Program-made: the position numbers and the translations under genes | Notes under the pieces: generated by a model | Database searches by the model: none | Seen by the model: the letters and a program-made list of their open reading frames with translations, nothing else | What the model was told of the DNA's origin: nothing | Assembly (NCBI RefSeq): GCF_014653945.1 | Contig: NZ_BNAU01000002.1 | Span: forward strand, 1 to 64,000 | Reading direction: 5' to 3' | Length of the DNA stretch: 64,000 nucleotides | From: Amycolatopsis deserti | Lineage (GTDB): Bacteria; Actinomycetota; Actinomycetes; Mycobacteriales; Pseudonocardiaceae | Shown here: positions 18,740 through 27,069 of the stretch, piece by piece | Numbering within the stretch: the first letter of the stretch is position 1 | Layout: every line of letters begins with the position of its first letter

Positions 18740-19122
18740 GCCGACTTCTTCTCGTCGCTCGGCCCGGTCGTCACGTTCTGCTTGGCCAGCTCGGCCAGCG
18801 CGGTGAACGCCGCGGGGTCGTTGACGGCGAGGTCGGCGAGGATCTTGCGGTCGACCTCGACACCAGCGGCCTTGAGGCCCTGGATGAAGCGGTTGTAGGT
18901 CACGCCGTTCTGCCGCGCGGCCGCGTTGATGCGGGTGATCCACAGCTGGCGGAAGTCACCCTTGCGGGCACGGCGGTCCCGGTAGGCGTAGTTGAGCGAG
19001 TGGAGCATCTGCTCCTTCGCCTTGCGGTACAGCCGCGAGCGCTGGCCGCGGTAACCGCTGGCCAGTTCGAGAGTTGCGCGACGCTTCTTCTGGGCGTTGA
19101 CCGCCCGCTTGACGCGTGCCAC
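18736..19122 (-). CDS. rplT: 50S ribosomal protein bL20
   Basis: Binds 23S rRNA early in 50S assembly. The 128-aa protein shows the conserved start [15 protein letters not shown], then [16 protein letters not shown] and the C-terminal [11 protein letters not shown]. An acidic/lysine tail of about 10 residues extends beyond the usual end. In other bacteria L20 also represses its own operon; no such site is proven here. Follows rpmI by 69 nt. Confidence 0.97.
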   Translation of the reverse strand: MARVKRAVNAQKKRRATLELASGYRGQRSRLYRKAKEQMLHSLNYAYRDRRARKGDFRQLWITRINAAARQNGVTYNRFIQGLKAAGVEVDRKILADLAVNDPAAFTALAELAKQNVTTGPSDEKKSA

Positions 19123-19191
19123 GGGTCCGTCCTGTCGATCTCAGGGGGCGCGATCGGCGCCCCGGGGGTTTACGGCGGAAGAGGAGAGGCT

Positions 19192-19386
19192 TCAGCGGCC
19201 GAGGAGCCGCTTGACCCGGCCGACGTCGTTCTTGGCGACCTCGCCGGTGCCCTCCAGACGACGGGTGACCCGGCTGGACTTCTTCTCCATCAGGTGGCGG
19301 CGGCCGGCCTTCTGGCGGCGAAGCTTGCCGGAGCCGGTGACCCGAATCCGCTTCGAGGTCCCGCTGTGCGTCTTCATCTTCGGCAT
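19192..19386 (-). CDS. rpmI: 50S ribosomal protein bL35
   Basis: Small basic ribosomal protein, 64 aa, starting [20 protein letters not shown], a full family match. Start at ATG 19386; the nine extra upstream codons of the open frame are not part of the family. It sits between infC and rplT. A hairpin occupies the infC-rpmI spacer. Confidence 0.96.
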   Translation of the reverse strand: MPKMKTHSGTSKRIRVTGSGKLRRQKAGRRHLMEKKSSRVTRRLEGTGEVAKNDVGRVKRLLGR

Positions 19387-19406
19387 TGAGTGCTCTCTTT
19401 CATGGT

Positions 19407-19434
19407 GCAGCACACCGGAGTTCCGGTGTGCTGC
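19407..19434 (-). other. Hairpin in the infC-rpmI spacer
   Basis: A perfect 12-bp stem with a 4-nt loop lies 20 nt upstream of the rpmI start. It has no following U-run, so it is more likely a processing, stability or regulatory element than a terminator. Confidence 0.5.
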
Positions 19435-19458
19435 GAACTGCGTCGGTCGCGGCGCCCG

Positions 19459-20013
19459 TCAGGAGTCGACGGGTTCCTTGGCGGCCTTCTGCTTGGGCTT
19501 GGCGTTCTTGTGCGGCGCCAGCACCATGATCATGTTGCGGCCGTCCTGCTTCGGGGACGCCTCCACGTAACCGAGCTCGGCCACGTCTTCGGAGAGCTTC
19601 TGCAGCAGCCGGAAACCCAGCTCCGGCCTCGACTGCTCACGACCGCGGAACATGATGGTCACCTTGACCTTGTTCCCCGCGGCGAGGAAGCGGGACACGT
19701 GCCCCTTCTTCGTCTCGTAGTCGTGCTGGTCGATCTTCGGGCGCAGCTTCTGCTCTTTGATGACGGTGAGCTGCTGGTTACGGCGTGACTCGCGGGCCTT
19801 CTGCGCGCTCTCGTACTTGAACTTGCCGAAGTCCATGAGCTTGCAGACCGGCGGGCGCGCCTGCGGGGCGACCTCGACGAGGTCGAGATCCGCTTCCTGG
19901 GCGAGCCTGAGCGCATCCTCGATGCGGACGATGCCGACCTGTTCCCCGTTCGGTCCGACGAGCCGGACCTCGGGAACGCGGATGCGTTCGTTGATGCGTG
20001 TCTCGGAGCTGAT
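19459..20013 (-). CDS. infC: Translation initiation factor IF-3, apparent ATC start
   Basis: Controls start-codon fidelity and subunit dissociation. The 184-aa protein opens with [20 protein letters not shown], the normal actinobacterial IF-3 N-domain, followed by the linker and a C-domain containing [12 protein letters not shown] and the C-terminal [13 protein letters not shown]. An AAGGAGG site sits 4 nt before an ATC codon at 20013, where the family's homology begins. The only canonical alternative is a GTG 60 nt upstream without a Shine-Dalgarno. Rare starts in infC are known (AUU in E. coli), where they allow IF-3 to repress its own translation. Confidence 0.93.
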   Translation of the reverse strand: MSSETRINERIRVPEVRLVGPNGEQVGIVRIEDALRLAQEADLDLVEVAPQARPPVCKLMDFGKFKYESAQKARESRRNQQLTVIKEQKLRPKIDQHDYETKKGHVSRFLAAGNKVKVTIMFRGREQSRPELGFRLLQKLSEDVAELGYVEASPKQDGRNMIMVLAPHKNAKPKQKAAKEPVDS

Positions 20014-20073
20014 GTGGCCTCCTTGGTCCGAGGTGTGTTGTCTAGCCTGCTCGACCTGGTGCCCACATACCAC

Positions 20074-20113
20074 GGGCCCCGTCCCTGGCAGTTCTGCCCG
20101 GGATGCGGGGCCC
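20074..20113 (-). other. Long hairpin in the infC leader region
   Basis: GGGCCCCG...TCCC pairs with GGGA...CGGGGCCC across a smaller GGCA/TGCC stem. The 40-nt structure lies about 60 nt upstream of the infC start. It may be a leader or attenuator structure of the infC operon; I see no U-run after it on the minus strand. Confidence 0.4.
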
Positions 20114-20283
20114 AGCTTTTCCGATCACATCCGGCAGCGAATGCCGAACGTTCCGCCGCCATCGGCCAACGCCGGTGACGGGACCGGACCCGGCCGCCTC
20201 GTGCGGCGACTCGGGTGGGAGCGGGGCTCCACTTGCCGCCCCCGATTCCTCGGGGACTGGTCGCACGTGGAAGGGTACCAGAC

Positions 20284-20652
20284 GTGCTTGACGATGGTTC
20301 CAACGCGCCCGACCCGGGCGATATTTCCCCGCCCGTCCGCGACCTGCAGGACATCCCCAGTGTCGAGGTCATCAGCCGGGCCGCGGTGATGCTGCTGTCC
20401 GCGGCGGCCGAGCGGCTCGGGCTCGCCGACGAGGACCCGGACACCAGCCCGCACCGCGACCTCGACGAGGCCCGGCGGCTGATCACTGCGCTGGCCGGGC
20501 TGGTCACCGCCTCGGCCGAGTACCTCGGTGTGCACGCCGCTCCGCTGCGTGACGGGCTGCAGTCGCTGCAGCGCGCCTTCCGGGAGGCCTCGGCGGTGCC
20601 GGACGCGCCTGGCCAGGGCCCCGGCGAGAAGTACACCGGACCGGTGATCTGA
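20284..20652 (+). CDS. DUF1844 domain-containing protein
   Basis: A 122-aa, acidic, helical protein of unknown function. DUF1844 features are visible: SVEVISRAAVMLLSAAAERLG, then HRDLDEARRLITALAGLVTA and SLQRAFREAS. The GTG at 20284 has GGAAGGG about 9 nt upstream; the open frame continues further 5' without family support. It is divergent from infC, an arrangement often seen in actinobacteria, and is followed by a strong terminator. Confidence 0.85.
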   Translation: MLDDGSNAPDPGDISPPVRDLQDIPSVEVISRAAVMLLSAAAERLGLADEDPDTSPHRDLDEARRLITALAGLVTASAEYLGVHAAPLRDGLQSLQRAFREASAVPDAPGQGPGEKYTGPVI

Positions 20653-20716
20653 GGTTCCCCGGTGAGTGGACCACCCGCGGATGCGCGGCGCGCCGCAGGT
20701 GGATGAGTGCTGGTGA

Positions 20717-20745
20717 ACGCCCGGCAGGGTTGCCCTGCCGGGCGT
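20717..20745 (+). terminator. Intrinsic terminator after the DUF1844 gene
   Basis: A perfect 13-bp stem (ACGCCCGGCAGGG and its complement) with a 3-nt loop, followed by TCTCTC, 64 nt past the stop codon. Confidence 0.8.
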
Positions 20746-21525
20746 CTCTCGTGAGCGCGGGCAACGCGCGCGAGGCGCGGTGAGCGAGACGCCACGAGCG
20801 AGGGCCTGGCGAGCTAGGCCACGGCCGCCGGTGCGCGCGGCGCCTGCCGTCGGCGCGCGGGGCGCCGGGAGCGAGGGGGTGGCGAGCAAAGCGCGAGCCG
20901 CCGGGCGCGGGTGTGGCGAACAAGGTGCGAGCCGCCGGGGGCGCGGGCGTGGCGAACAAGGTGCCAGTAGCGAGGCGCCGCGCGTGAGGCACCGCGAGCG
21001 AGACGTGCCGCCGGCGCGCGAGGCGCCACGAGCGAGGCGTCGCGCGTGGGCGGGCAAGGTGCCAGCCGTCGGCGCGCGGGGCGCCAGAAGTGAGGCGCCG
21101 TGTGCGAGCCACCACGAGCGAGAGCGCGGCGAGCTATGCCCAGCCGCCGACGTGCGAGGCGCGGAGCGCCACCAGTGCGGCACGAGGCGCACAGCGCCAG
21201 GAGTGAGGCGCGAGGCGCAAGCGCCAGCAGTGAGGCGCGGCGAGCAAGGCGCCAGCCGCCGCGGCGCGGGGCGCTGGGAGCGAGGCACCGCGCGCGGAGC
21301 GCCGGGAGCGAGGCACCGCGCGCGGAGCGCCGGGAGCGAGACGCCGGCCGCCGGTGCGGGGGGCACCGGCGGCCAGCGGCCCTGGGAGGAGCCGCACCGG
21401 GTTGCCGCGGGGCGGGAAGCATCAGGCGGGACTCCACCGGGGCAGAACCGCTCGCCCTGGGAATTCCGCCACCTGCCATCCCGCCGGAAGCAACCCGGTA
21501 CCTGACCTCCCGGGAGCCCGCGAGA
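20746..21525. repeat. Gene-free GC-rich tract of short degenerate repeats
   Basis: From about 20750 to 21365 the sequence is a patchwork of variants of GAGCGAGGCGCC and GGCGAGCAAGGTGCCAGCC. The clearest copies are a 28-bp unit repeated exactly at 21276-21303 and 21304-21331, with a partial third. Open frames on both strands give only Arg/Ala/Pro-rich low-complexity chains with no domain. I see no gene here; 21366-21525 holds nothing recognisable. Confidence 0.7.
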
Positions 21526-21906
21526 TCAGTCCAGGACCGCCAGCAGGTCGATCTCCACCAGCAGGCCCTTCGGCAGCCCGACGTACACCGTGGTGCGCGC
21601 GGGGTACGGCTCGGGGATCAGCTCGTTGTAGACCTCGTTGAACTCCGCGAAGTGGCCGGTGTCGGTGAGGTACGCGCGGACCATCACGACGTCCTCCCAG
21701 CCCGCGCCGGCCTCGGTGAGCACCGCCTCCAGGTTCTTGAACACCTGGCGCGTCTGCTCACCCACGGAGGTCCCGACGACCTCCCCGGTCTTCGGGTCGA
21801 ACGGGACCTGCCCGGCCAGCTGGAGGATGTTGCCCTTGCGCACCGCGGGCGAGTAGTTCGCCGCGGGCTTGGGGGCGTTGTCCGTGCTGATCGCGACCTT
21901 CGGCAT
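21526..21906 (-). CDS. RidA family protein (reactive intermediate/imine deaminase)
   Basis: A 126-aa YjgF/UK114-type protein. RidA hydrolyses reactive enamines/imines released by PLP enzymes. Visible are the N-terminal NAPKPAANYSPAVRKGN, the LAGQVPFDP strand, the QVFKNLEAVL helix and the active-site Arg in PARTTVYV. Here it sits 15 nt after an IclR-type regulator and opposite a PLP-dependent D-amino-acid enzyme, whose product would be an imine, so a detoxifying helper role fits well. Confidence 0.9.
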   Translation of the reverse strand: MPKVAISTDNAPKPAANYSPAVRKGNILQLAGQVPFDPKTGEVVGTSVGEQTRQVFKNLEAVLTEAGAGWEDVVMVRAYLTDTGHFAEFNEVYNELIPEPYPARTTVYVGLPKGLLVEIDLLAVLD

Positions 21907-21921
21907 GTAGGGGTTCCTTCC

Positions 21922-22665
21922 TCACCGGGTCCATCCATTGTGGAGGGACGCGTCCTCGGCGGCGGCCCGCAGGTCCGGCAGCAGCGCCAGCAGGCCGTCG
22001 TGGTCCAGCAACACCTTCGGCACCGACAGGGACACCGCCGCCAGCACCGTGCCACCGGGGCCGCGCACCGGCGCGGCGATGCAGTGGATGAAGTCCTCGT
22101 GCTCGGCGTCGTCCACCGCGTACCCGCGCTCGGCGACCCTCGCCAGCTCGGCGAGGTACGCCTCGGCCGTGGTGATCGTGTTCGCGGTCAGCGGCGGGTA
22201 GTCCAGCCCGTGCGCGATCTTCTCCCGCTGCGCCGGCGGCAGCGCGGCGACCAGGACCTTGCCGACCGCCGTGCAGTGCAGCGGCGCGCGCTTGCCCACG
22301 CGCGAGTACATCCGCACGCTGTGCCGGCCCTCGTACTTGTCGACGTAGACGACCTCGCCGTCCTCGTAGGTCGCCAGGTGCACGGTGTGCCCGGTGCGCT
22401 CGTTGAGCGCGGCCAGCGCGGGCGCGGACTCGCGCCGCACGTCGCGGCCCTCCAGCGCGCGGCTGGCCAGGTCGAACAGGGCACTGCCGAGCCGGTAGTG
22501 CCGGGTCCCCTCGCGCTGCACGAAGTGCTGCGTCTCCAGGGTGCGCAACAGGCGCAGCACCGTCGACTTGTGCACCCCGAGCTCACCGGCCAGCTCGTCG
22601 AGCGTGCTCGCGCCGCCGGCGAGCGCGGTCAACAGGCTCAGCCCGCGATCAAGACTCTGGCTCAC
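21922..22665 (-). CDS. IclR-family transcriptional regulator of the D-amino-acid locus
   Basis: A 247-aa regulator: N-terminal winged helix-turn-helix (LDELAGELGVHKSTVLRLLR) and C-terminal effector domain with the IclR signature CTAVGKVLVAAL. The GTG at 22665 has GGAG 5 nt upstream. It is divergently transcribed from the catabolic genes, and a GCAAC-4-GTTGC palindrome lies between them, so it probably controls both sides. The ligand is unknown. Confidence 0.9.
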   Translation of the reverse strand: MSQSLDRGLSLLTALAGGASTLDELAGELGVHKSTVLRLLRTLETQHFVQREGTRHYRLGSALFDLASRALEGRDVRRESAPALAALNERTGHTVHLATYEDGEVVYVDKYEGRHSVRMYSRVGKRAPLHCTAVGKVLVAALPPAQREKIAHGLDYPPLTANTITTAEAYLAELARVAERGYAVDDAEHEDFIHCIAAPVRGPGGTVLAAVSLSVPKVLLDHDGLLALLPDLRAAAEDASLHNGWTR

Positions 22666-22718
22666 GCTCACTCCGTTGACCCGCCACGCACCGGATGCTA
22701 CACCTATCGCATTCATTC

Positions 22719-22749
22719 TGCGCAACGGACGTTGCACAACACGCAACGG
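22719..22749. promoter_or_regulatory. Candidate IclR operator
   Basis: TGCGCAAC (22719-22726) and GTTGCACA (22731-22738) form a near-perfect dyad with a perfect GCAAC/GTTGC core, and ACGCAACGG follows at 22741-22749 as a further half-site. The site lies in the divergent gap between the regulator and the PLP-enzyme gene. Confidence 0.5.
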
Positions 22750-22756
22750 AGTTCGA

Positions 22757-24058
22757 ATGGCTTCCTCCGACTGCACCCTCGACCCGGCAGCGCTGGCGGC
22801 GATCGCCGGCGAACGGCTCGACTGGCGGTTCAAATCCCTCCCCGCCGACCTGTGGGGCTCCACCCTCGCCGAGGCCGCCGCACGCAGGCCCGGCCTGTTC
22901 ACCGGCGGATTCGTCGGCCCGGTCGTGGTGCTGGAGGCGGACGCGCTGGAGCACAACCTGCGGACCATGGCCGACTGGTGCGCCCGGGCCGGGGTGCAGC
23001 TCGCGCCGCACGGCAAGACCACCATGGCGCCGCAACTGTTCGCACGGCAGGCCGAACACGGCGCATGGGGCATCACCGCGGCCAACGCGAGCCAGCTGCG
23101 GATCTACCGCGCCTTCGGCGTGTCCCGGATCCTGCTGGCGAACCAGCTCGTCGACCCCGCGGCGCTGCGCTGGCTCGGCGCGGAGCTGGACGCGCACCCG
23201 GAGTTCGAGTTCAGCTGCTGGATCGACTCGGTCGCCTCGGTCGAGCTGATGACCGAGGCGCTGCGCGGCACCGGCCGGCAGGTCGACGTACTGGTCGAAC
23301 TGGGCGGGGACGGCGGCCGCACCGGCGCCCGCGACCTGGACACCGCGCTGGAGGTCGCCGAGGCCGCGCACGCCAGCCCGGCCCTGCGCCTGGCCGGCAC
23401 CGGCGGCTACGAGGGCGCGCTGGCCCACGACCCGAGCCCAGCGTCCCGGCACACGGTCGGCACCTACCTGGGCCGCCTGCGCGAACTCACCCTCGCGATC
23501 GCCCGGCGCGGCCTGTTCACCGGGCTGGACCAGGTGATCGTCACCGCGGGCGGCAGCGCGTACTTCGACCAGGTCGCCGCCGCCCTCACCGCGGACTGGG
23601 ACGGCCTGCCGGTCGTGCCGGTCCTGCGCAGCGGCGCGTACCTGACCCACGACGACGGCTTCTACCGCGGCATCTCCCCGCTCGGCGAGCAGCCGCGCAT
23701 TGCCGGCACCCCGCGGTTCCGCTCCGCGTTGCGCGCCTGGGCGCAGGTCACCTCGCGCCCCACCGACGACCTCGCCCTGCTGACGCTGGGCAAGCGGGAC
23801 GCCTCGTTCGACGAGGGCCTGCCGGAACCGCAGTGGCACCGGCGCCCCGGCGAGCCGGCCACGCAGCTGACCGGCCACACCGTCACCGCGCTCAACGACC
23901 AGCACGCCTTCGTCGCGCTGCCACCGGATTCGCCGCTGCGCGTGGGCGACTGGGTCGGGCTCGGCCTGTCCCACCCGTGCACCGTGTTCGACAAGTGGCC
24001 GCTGCTGCCCGTGGTCGACGGCGACACCGTCGTGGACTTCGTCCGCACCTACTTCTAG
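22757..24058 (+). CDS. D-serine/D-threonine-type PLP enzyme (DSD1-like amino acid deaminase)
   Basis: A 433-aa alanine-racemase-fold protein of the D-threonine aldolase / eukaryotic-type D-serine dehydratase group. The PLP Lys is in LAPHGKTTMAPQ, and the C-terminal metal site is represented by NDQHAF and LSHPC (His and Cys ligands). It should deaminate or cleave a D-amino acid; the exact substrate cannot be told. ATG 22757 is preceded by CGGAG. It opens an operon with the deacylase (9 nt later) and the permease. Confidence 0.85.
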   Translation: MASSDCTLDPAALAAIAGERLDWRFKSLPADLWGSTLAEAAARRPGLFTGGFVGPVVVLEADALEHNLRTMADWCARAGVQLAPHGKTTMAPQLFARQAEHGAWGITAANASQLRIYRAFGVSRILLANQLVDPAALRWLGAELDAHPEFEFSCWIDSVASVELMTEALRGTGRQVDVLVELGGDGGRTGARDLDTALEVAEAAHASPALRLAGTGGYEGALAHDPSPASRHTVGTYLGRLRELTLAIARRGLFTGLDQVIVTAGGSAYFDQVAAALTADWDGLPVVPVLRSGAYLTHDDGFYRGISPLGEQPRIAGTPRFRSALRAWAQVTSRPTDDLALLTLGKRDASFDEGLPEPQWHRRPGEPATQLTGHTVTALNDQHAFVALPPDSPLRVGDWVGLGLSHPCTVFDKWPLLPVVDGDTVVDFVRTYF

Positions 24059-24067
24059 GAGGCCGGA

Positions 24068-25648
24068 ATGGACCTCGTCCTGCGGGGCGCCCGGATCGCC
24101 GACGGCACCGGCGCTCCCCTGTTCCGGGCCGACGTCGGCATCACGAGCGGCCGGATCACCGGGATCGGACCGGGCCTGACCGGCACGCGCGTGATCGACG
24201 CGGACGGGCTCGTGCTCGCGCCCGGGTTCGTCGACATGCACTCGCACTCCGACCTTCAGCTGCTCGCCGCGCCAGACCACCTGGCGAAGGTCTCCCAGGG
24301 CGTGACCACCGAAGTGCTCGGCCAGGACGGGCTGTCCTACGCCCCGGTGGACGACACCACGCTGGCCGCGCTGCGCGAACAGCTCGCCGGCTGGAACGAC
24401 GATCCGCCCGGGTTCGACTGGAACTGGCGCTCGGTCGGCGAGTACCTGGACCGGCTCGACCGCGGCATCGCCGTCAACGCCGCCTACCTGGTCCCGCAGG
24501 GCACCGTCCGGATGCTCGCCGTCGGGTTCGACGACCGGCCGCCGACGGAGTCCGAACTGGACCGGATGCGCGAGCTGGTCGCGACCGGCCTGGACGAGGG
24601 CGCGGTCGGCATGTCCTCGGGCCTGACCTACACGCCGGGCATGTACGCCGATGACGACGAGCTGGTCGCGCTGTGCGAGGTGGTCGGCGCGCGCGGCGGC
24701 TACTACAGCCCGCACCACCGCAGCTACGGCGCCGGTGCGCTGGAGGCGTTCGCCGAGATGGTCGAGGTGTGCCGTCGCGCGAAGTGCCCGCTGCACCTGG
24801 CGCACGCCACGATGAACTTCTCGGTCAACAAGGGCAAAGCACCTGATCTGCTGCAGCTGCTGGACGAGGCGCTCGACGACGGCGTGGACATCACCCTCGA
24901 CACCTACCCGTACCTGCCCGGCGCGACGTATCTCTCGGCGCTGCTGCCGAGCTGGGCGGCCGAGGGCGGGATCGACGCGACACTGGCACGACTGTCCGAT
25001 CCGGACACCCGGGAGCGGATCCGCGCCGAGATCGAGGAAACCGGCTCCGACGGCGCCCACGGGGTGCCGATCGACTGGGAGTGCATCGAGATCAACGGCG
25101 TGCGCAGGGCCGAGAACGCCCATCTGGTCGGGCATTCCGTGGCCGAGTCCGCGCGCCGCGCCGGGGTGCCCGCCGCGCGGCTGTACTTCGACGTGCTGAT
25201 CTCCGAGCGGCTCGGCACGTCGTGCCTGATGCACGTCGGGCACGAGGAGAACGTGCGGACGATCATGCGGCACCGCACGCACACCGGGGGCAGCGACGGG
25301 CTGCTGGTGGGCGACCGCCCGCACCCGCGGGCCTGGGGCACCTTCCCCCGCTACCTCGCCCGGTACGTGCGGGAACTGGGCGTGCTCGAGCTGGCCGAGT
25401 GCGTCGCGCACCTGACCGGGCGCGCGGCGCGGCGGCTGCGGCTGACCGACCGCGGACTGGTCAAGCCGGGGTACGCGGCCGACCTGGTGCTGTTCGACCC
25501 GGACACCGTCGCCGACACGGCCACCTTCGACCACCCGCGGCAGCAGGCCGCGGGCATCCCCTACGTCTTCGTCAACGGCGTCGCGGCCATCGACGACGGC
25601 AGGCCGACCGGCGCGCTCGCCGGCCACTCCCTCAGGAGGTCCGCTTGA
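24068..25648 (+). CDS. N-acyl-D-amino-acid deacylase (amidohydrolase family)
   Basis: A 526-aa metal-dependent amidohydrolase resembling D-aminoacylases. It has the N-terminal small beta domain, then the HxH metal site in GFVDMHSHSD (near residue 58), GMSSGLTYTPG, and the C-terminal metal-Asp strand GGSDGLLVGD followed by HPRAWGTFPRYLARYVRE. It should release free D-amino acids from N-acyl forms for the preceding PLP enzyme. ATG 24068 has GGAGG upstream; its stop overlaps the permease start (TTGA). Confidence 0.88.
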   Translation: MDLVLRGARIADGTGAPLFRADVGITSGRITGIGPGLTGTRVIDADGLVLAPGFVDMHSHSDLQLLAAPDHLAKVSQGVTTEVLGQDGLSYAPVDDTTLAALREQLAGWNDDPPGFDWNWRSVGEYLDRLDRGIAVNAAYLVPQGTVRMLAVGFDDRPPTESELDRMRELVATGLDEGAVGMSSGLTYTPGMYADDDELVALCEVVGARGGYYSPHHRSYGAGALEAFAEMVEVCRRAKCPLHLAHATMNFSVNKGKAPDLLQLLDEALDDGVDITLDTYPYLPGATYLSALLPSWAAEGGIDATLARLSDPDTRERIRAEIEETGSDGAHGVPIDWECIEINGVRRAENAHLVGHSVAESARRAGVPAARLYFDVLISERLGTSCLMHVGHEENVRTIMRHRTHTGGSDGLLVGDRPHPRAWGTFPRYLARYVRELGVLELAECVAHLTGRAARRLRLTDRGLVKPGYAADLVLFDPDTVADTATFDHPRQQAAGIPYVFVNGVAAIDDGRPTGALAGHSLRRSA

Positions 25649-27027
25649 TCGACTGGCTGCAGCACTCGACCCCGGGGCTGCTCACCCTCGCCGCGGTGTC
25701 CATCGCCGTCCTGCTGGTCATGATCATCCGGTTCAAGACCGAACCGTTCATCGCCCTGATCATCATCGGGCTGCTCACCGCGCTGGCCGCCGGGCTGCCG
25801 GTCGGCACGATCGTCGGCACCGCGCAGAAGACGTCGGACTCGTTGCTGGAGAAGGGGTTCGGCGGCATCCTCGGGCACATCGCCGCGATCATCGGACTGG
25901 GCACGCTGCTCGGCGCGATCCTGGAGAAGTCGGGCGGGGCGCGGGTGCTGACCGGCGCGCTGCTGCGGGCGTTCGGCGAGAAACGCGCGCCGCTGGCGAT
26001 GGGGCTGGCCGGACTGATCTTCGGGGTCCCGGTGTTCTTCGACATCGGCATCTTCGTGCTCGCGCCGCTGGTCTACGTCGCCGCGCGGCAGGGCGGCCGG
26101 TCGCTGCTGCTGTACTGCCTGCCGCTGCTGGCCGGGTTGTCGATGACGCACGCGTTCATCCCGCCGCACCCGGGGCCGGTGGCGGCGGCCGGCCTGCTGC
26201 ACGTCGACCTCGGCTGGATCATCCTGATGGGCGCGGTCTGCGGGCTGCCGGCGTGGTTCCTAGCCGGGGTGGTGTTCCCGTCGTGGATCGGCAAGCGGAT
26301 GAACATCGAGGTGCCGGCCGAGATGATCGTCGACTCCGACGGCGACGAGGGGCCCGGGCCGTCGCTGGGGCTGGTGTCGGCGATCATCGCGGTGCCGCTG
26401 GTGCTGATCCTGGCCGGCACGTTCGGCAGCATCTGGCTGCCGAAGAACTCGGTGCCCGCGGGCGTCGCGGCGTTCGTCGGCACGCCCGCGGTGGCGCTCA
26501 CGATCGCCGTGCTGCTCGCGTCCTGGCTGCTGGGCACGCGCCGCGGGATGACCGGCAAGGAGCTGTCCGCGTTGTCGGCCGCCGCGCTGCGGCCGGTGGC
26601 GATGCTGCTGCTGGTGGTCGGCGCGGGCGCGTTCTTCGGCGCGGTGCTGTCGGCGACCGGGATCGGCAAGGCGGTCGCCGATTCGCTGCAGGCCGGTGGC
26701 CTGCCGGTGATCGCGGCCGCCTACGTGATCAGCTGCGGGCTGCGGCTCGCGCAGGGCTCGGCGACGGTCGCGATCGTGACCACCGGCGGCATCGTCGCGC
26801 CGAGCGTGGCCGAGCTCGGGTACTCGCAGGCGCAGCTGGCGCTGATCGTGGTCGCGATCGCCGCCGGGTCGATCATCGCCTCGCACGTCAACGACGGCGG
26901 GTTCTGGATCGTGTCGCGTTACTTCGGCCTGACCGTCGGCGAGACGCTCAAGACCTGGACGGTGCTGGAAACCATCCTGTCCCTGTCGGGGTTCGCCATG
27001 GCCGCGATCCTGATGGCCGTCGTGTAG
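25645..27027 (+). CDS. GntP-family permease
   Basis: A 460-aa inner-membrane transporter with about 12 hydrophobic segments. Family landmarks include FGGILGHIAAIIGLGTLLGA, GVPVFFDIGIFVLAPL and THAFIPPHPGP, then GLRLAQGSATVAIVTT and ASHVNDGGFW. GntP members import gluconate or other small acids; in this operon the likely cargo is a D-amino acid or its N-acyl derivative (inference). TTG start with AGGAGG 5 nt ahead, overlapping the deacylase stop. Confidence 0.88.
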   Translation: MIDWLQHSTPGLLTLAAVSIAVLLVMIIRFKTEPFIALIIIGLLTALAAGLPVGTIVGTAQKTSDSLLEKGFGGILGHIAAIIGLGTLLGAILEKSGGARVLTGALLRAFGEKRAPLAMGLAGLIFGVPVFFDIGIFVLAPLVYVAARQGGRSLLLYCLPLLAGLSMTHAFIPPHPGPVAAAGLLHVDLGWIILMGAVCGLPAWFLAGVVFPSWIGKRMNIEVPAEMIVDSDGDEGPGPSLGLVSAIIAVPLVLILAGTFGSIWLPKNSVPAGVAAFVGTPAVALTIAVLLASWLLGTRRGMTGKELSALSAAALRPVAMLLLVVGAGAFFGAVLSATGIGKAVADSLQAGGLPVIAAAYVISCGLRLAQGSATVAIVTTGGIVAPSVAELGYSQAQLALIVVAIAAGSIIASHVNDGGFWIVSRYFGLTVGETLKTWTVLETILSLSGFAMAAILMAVV

Positions 27028-27033
27028 TGGCGC

Positions 27034-27062
27034 GGGCTCGCCGCCCCGGGGGCGGCGAGCCC
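27034..27062. terminator. Terminator after the GntP operon
   Basis: A perfect 12-bp stem with a 5-nt loop sits 6 nt past the permease stop and 7 nt from the end of the convergent gene, so it can serve both. Confidence 0.75.
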
Positions 27063-27069
27063 GGAGGCG

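Noticed and set aside
20125..21366. Arg/Ala/Pro-rich open frames over the repeat field
   Set aside because: Same low-complexity pattern in several frames of both strands, no ribosome site and no domain.
22649..25627. A 992-codon open frame on the minus strand
   Set aside because: Fully antisense to the PLP-enzyme and deacylase genes, which have clear motifs; low-complexity translation.
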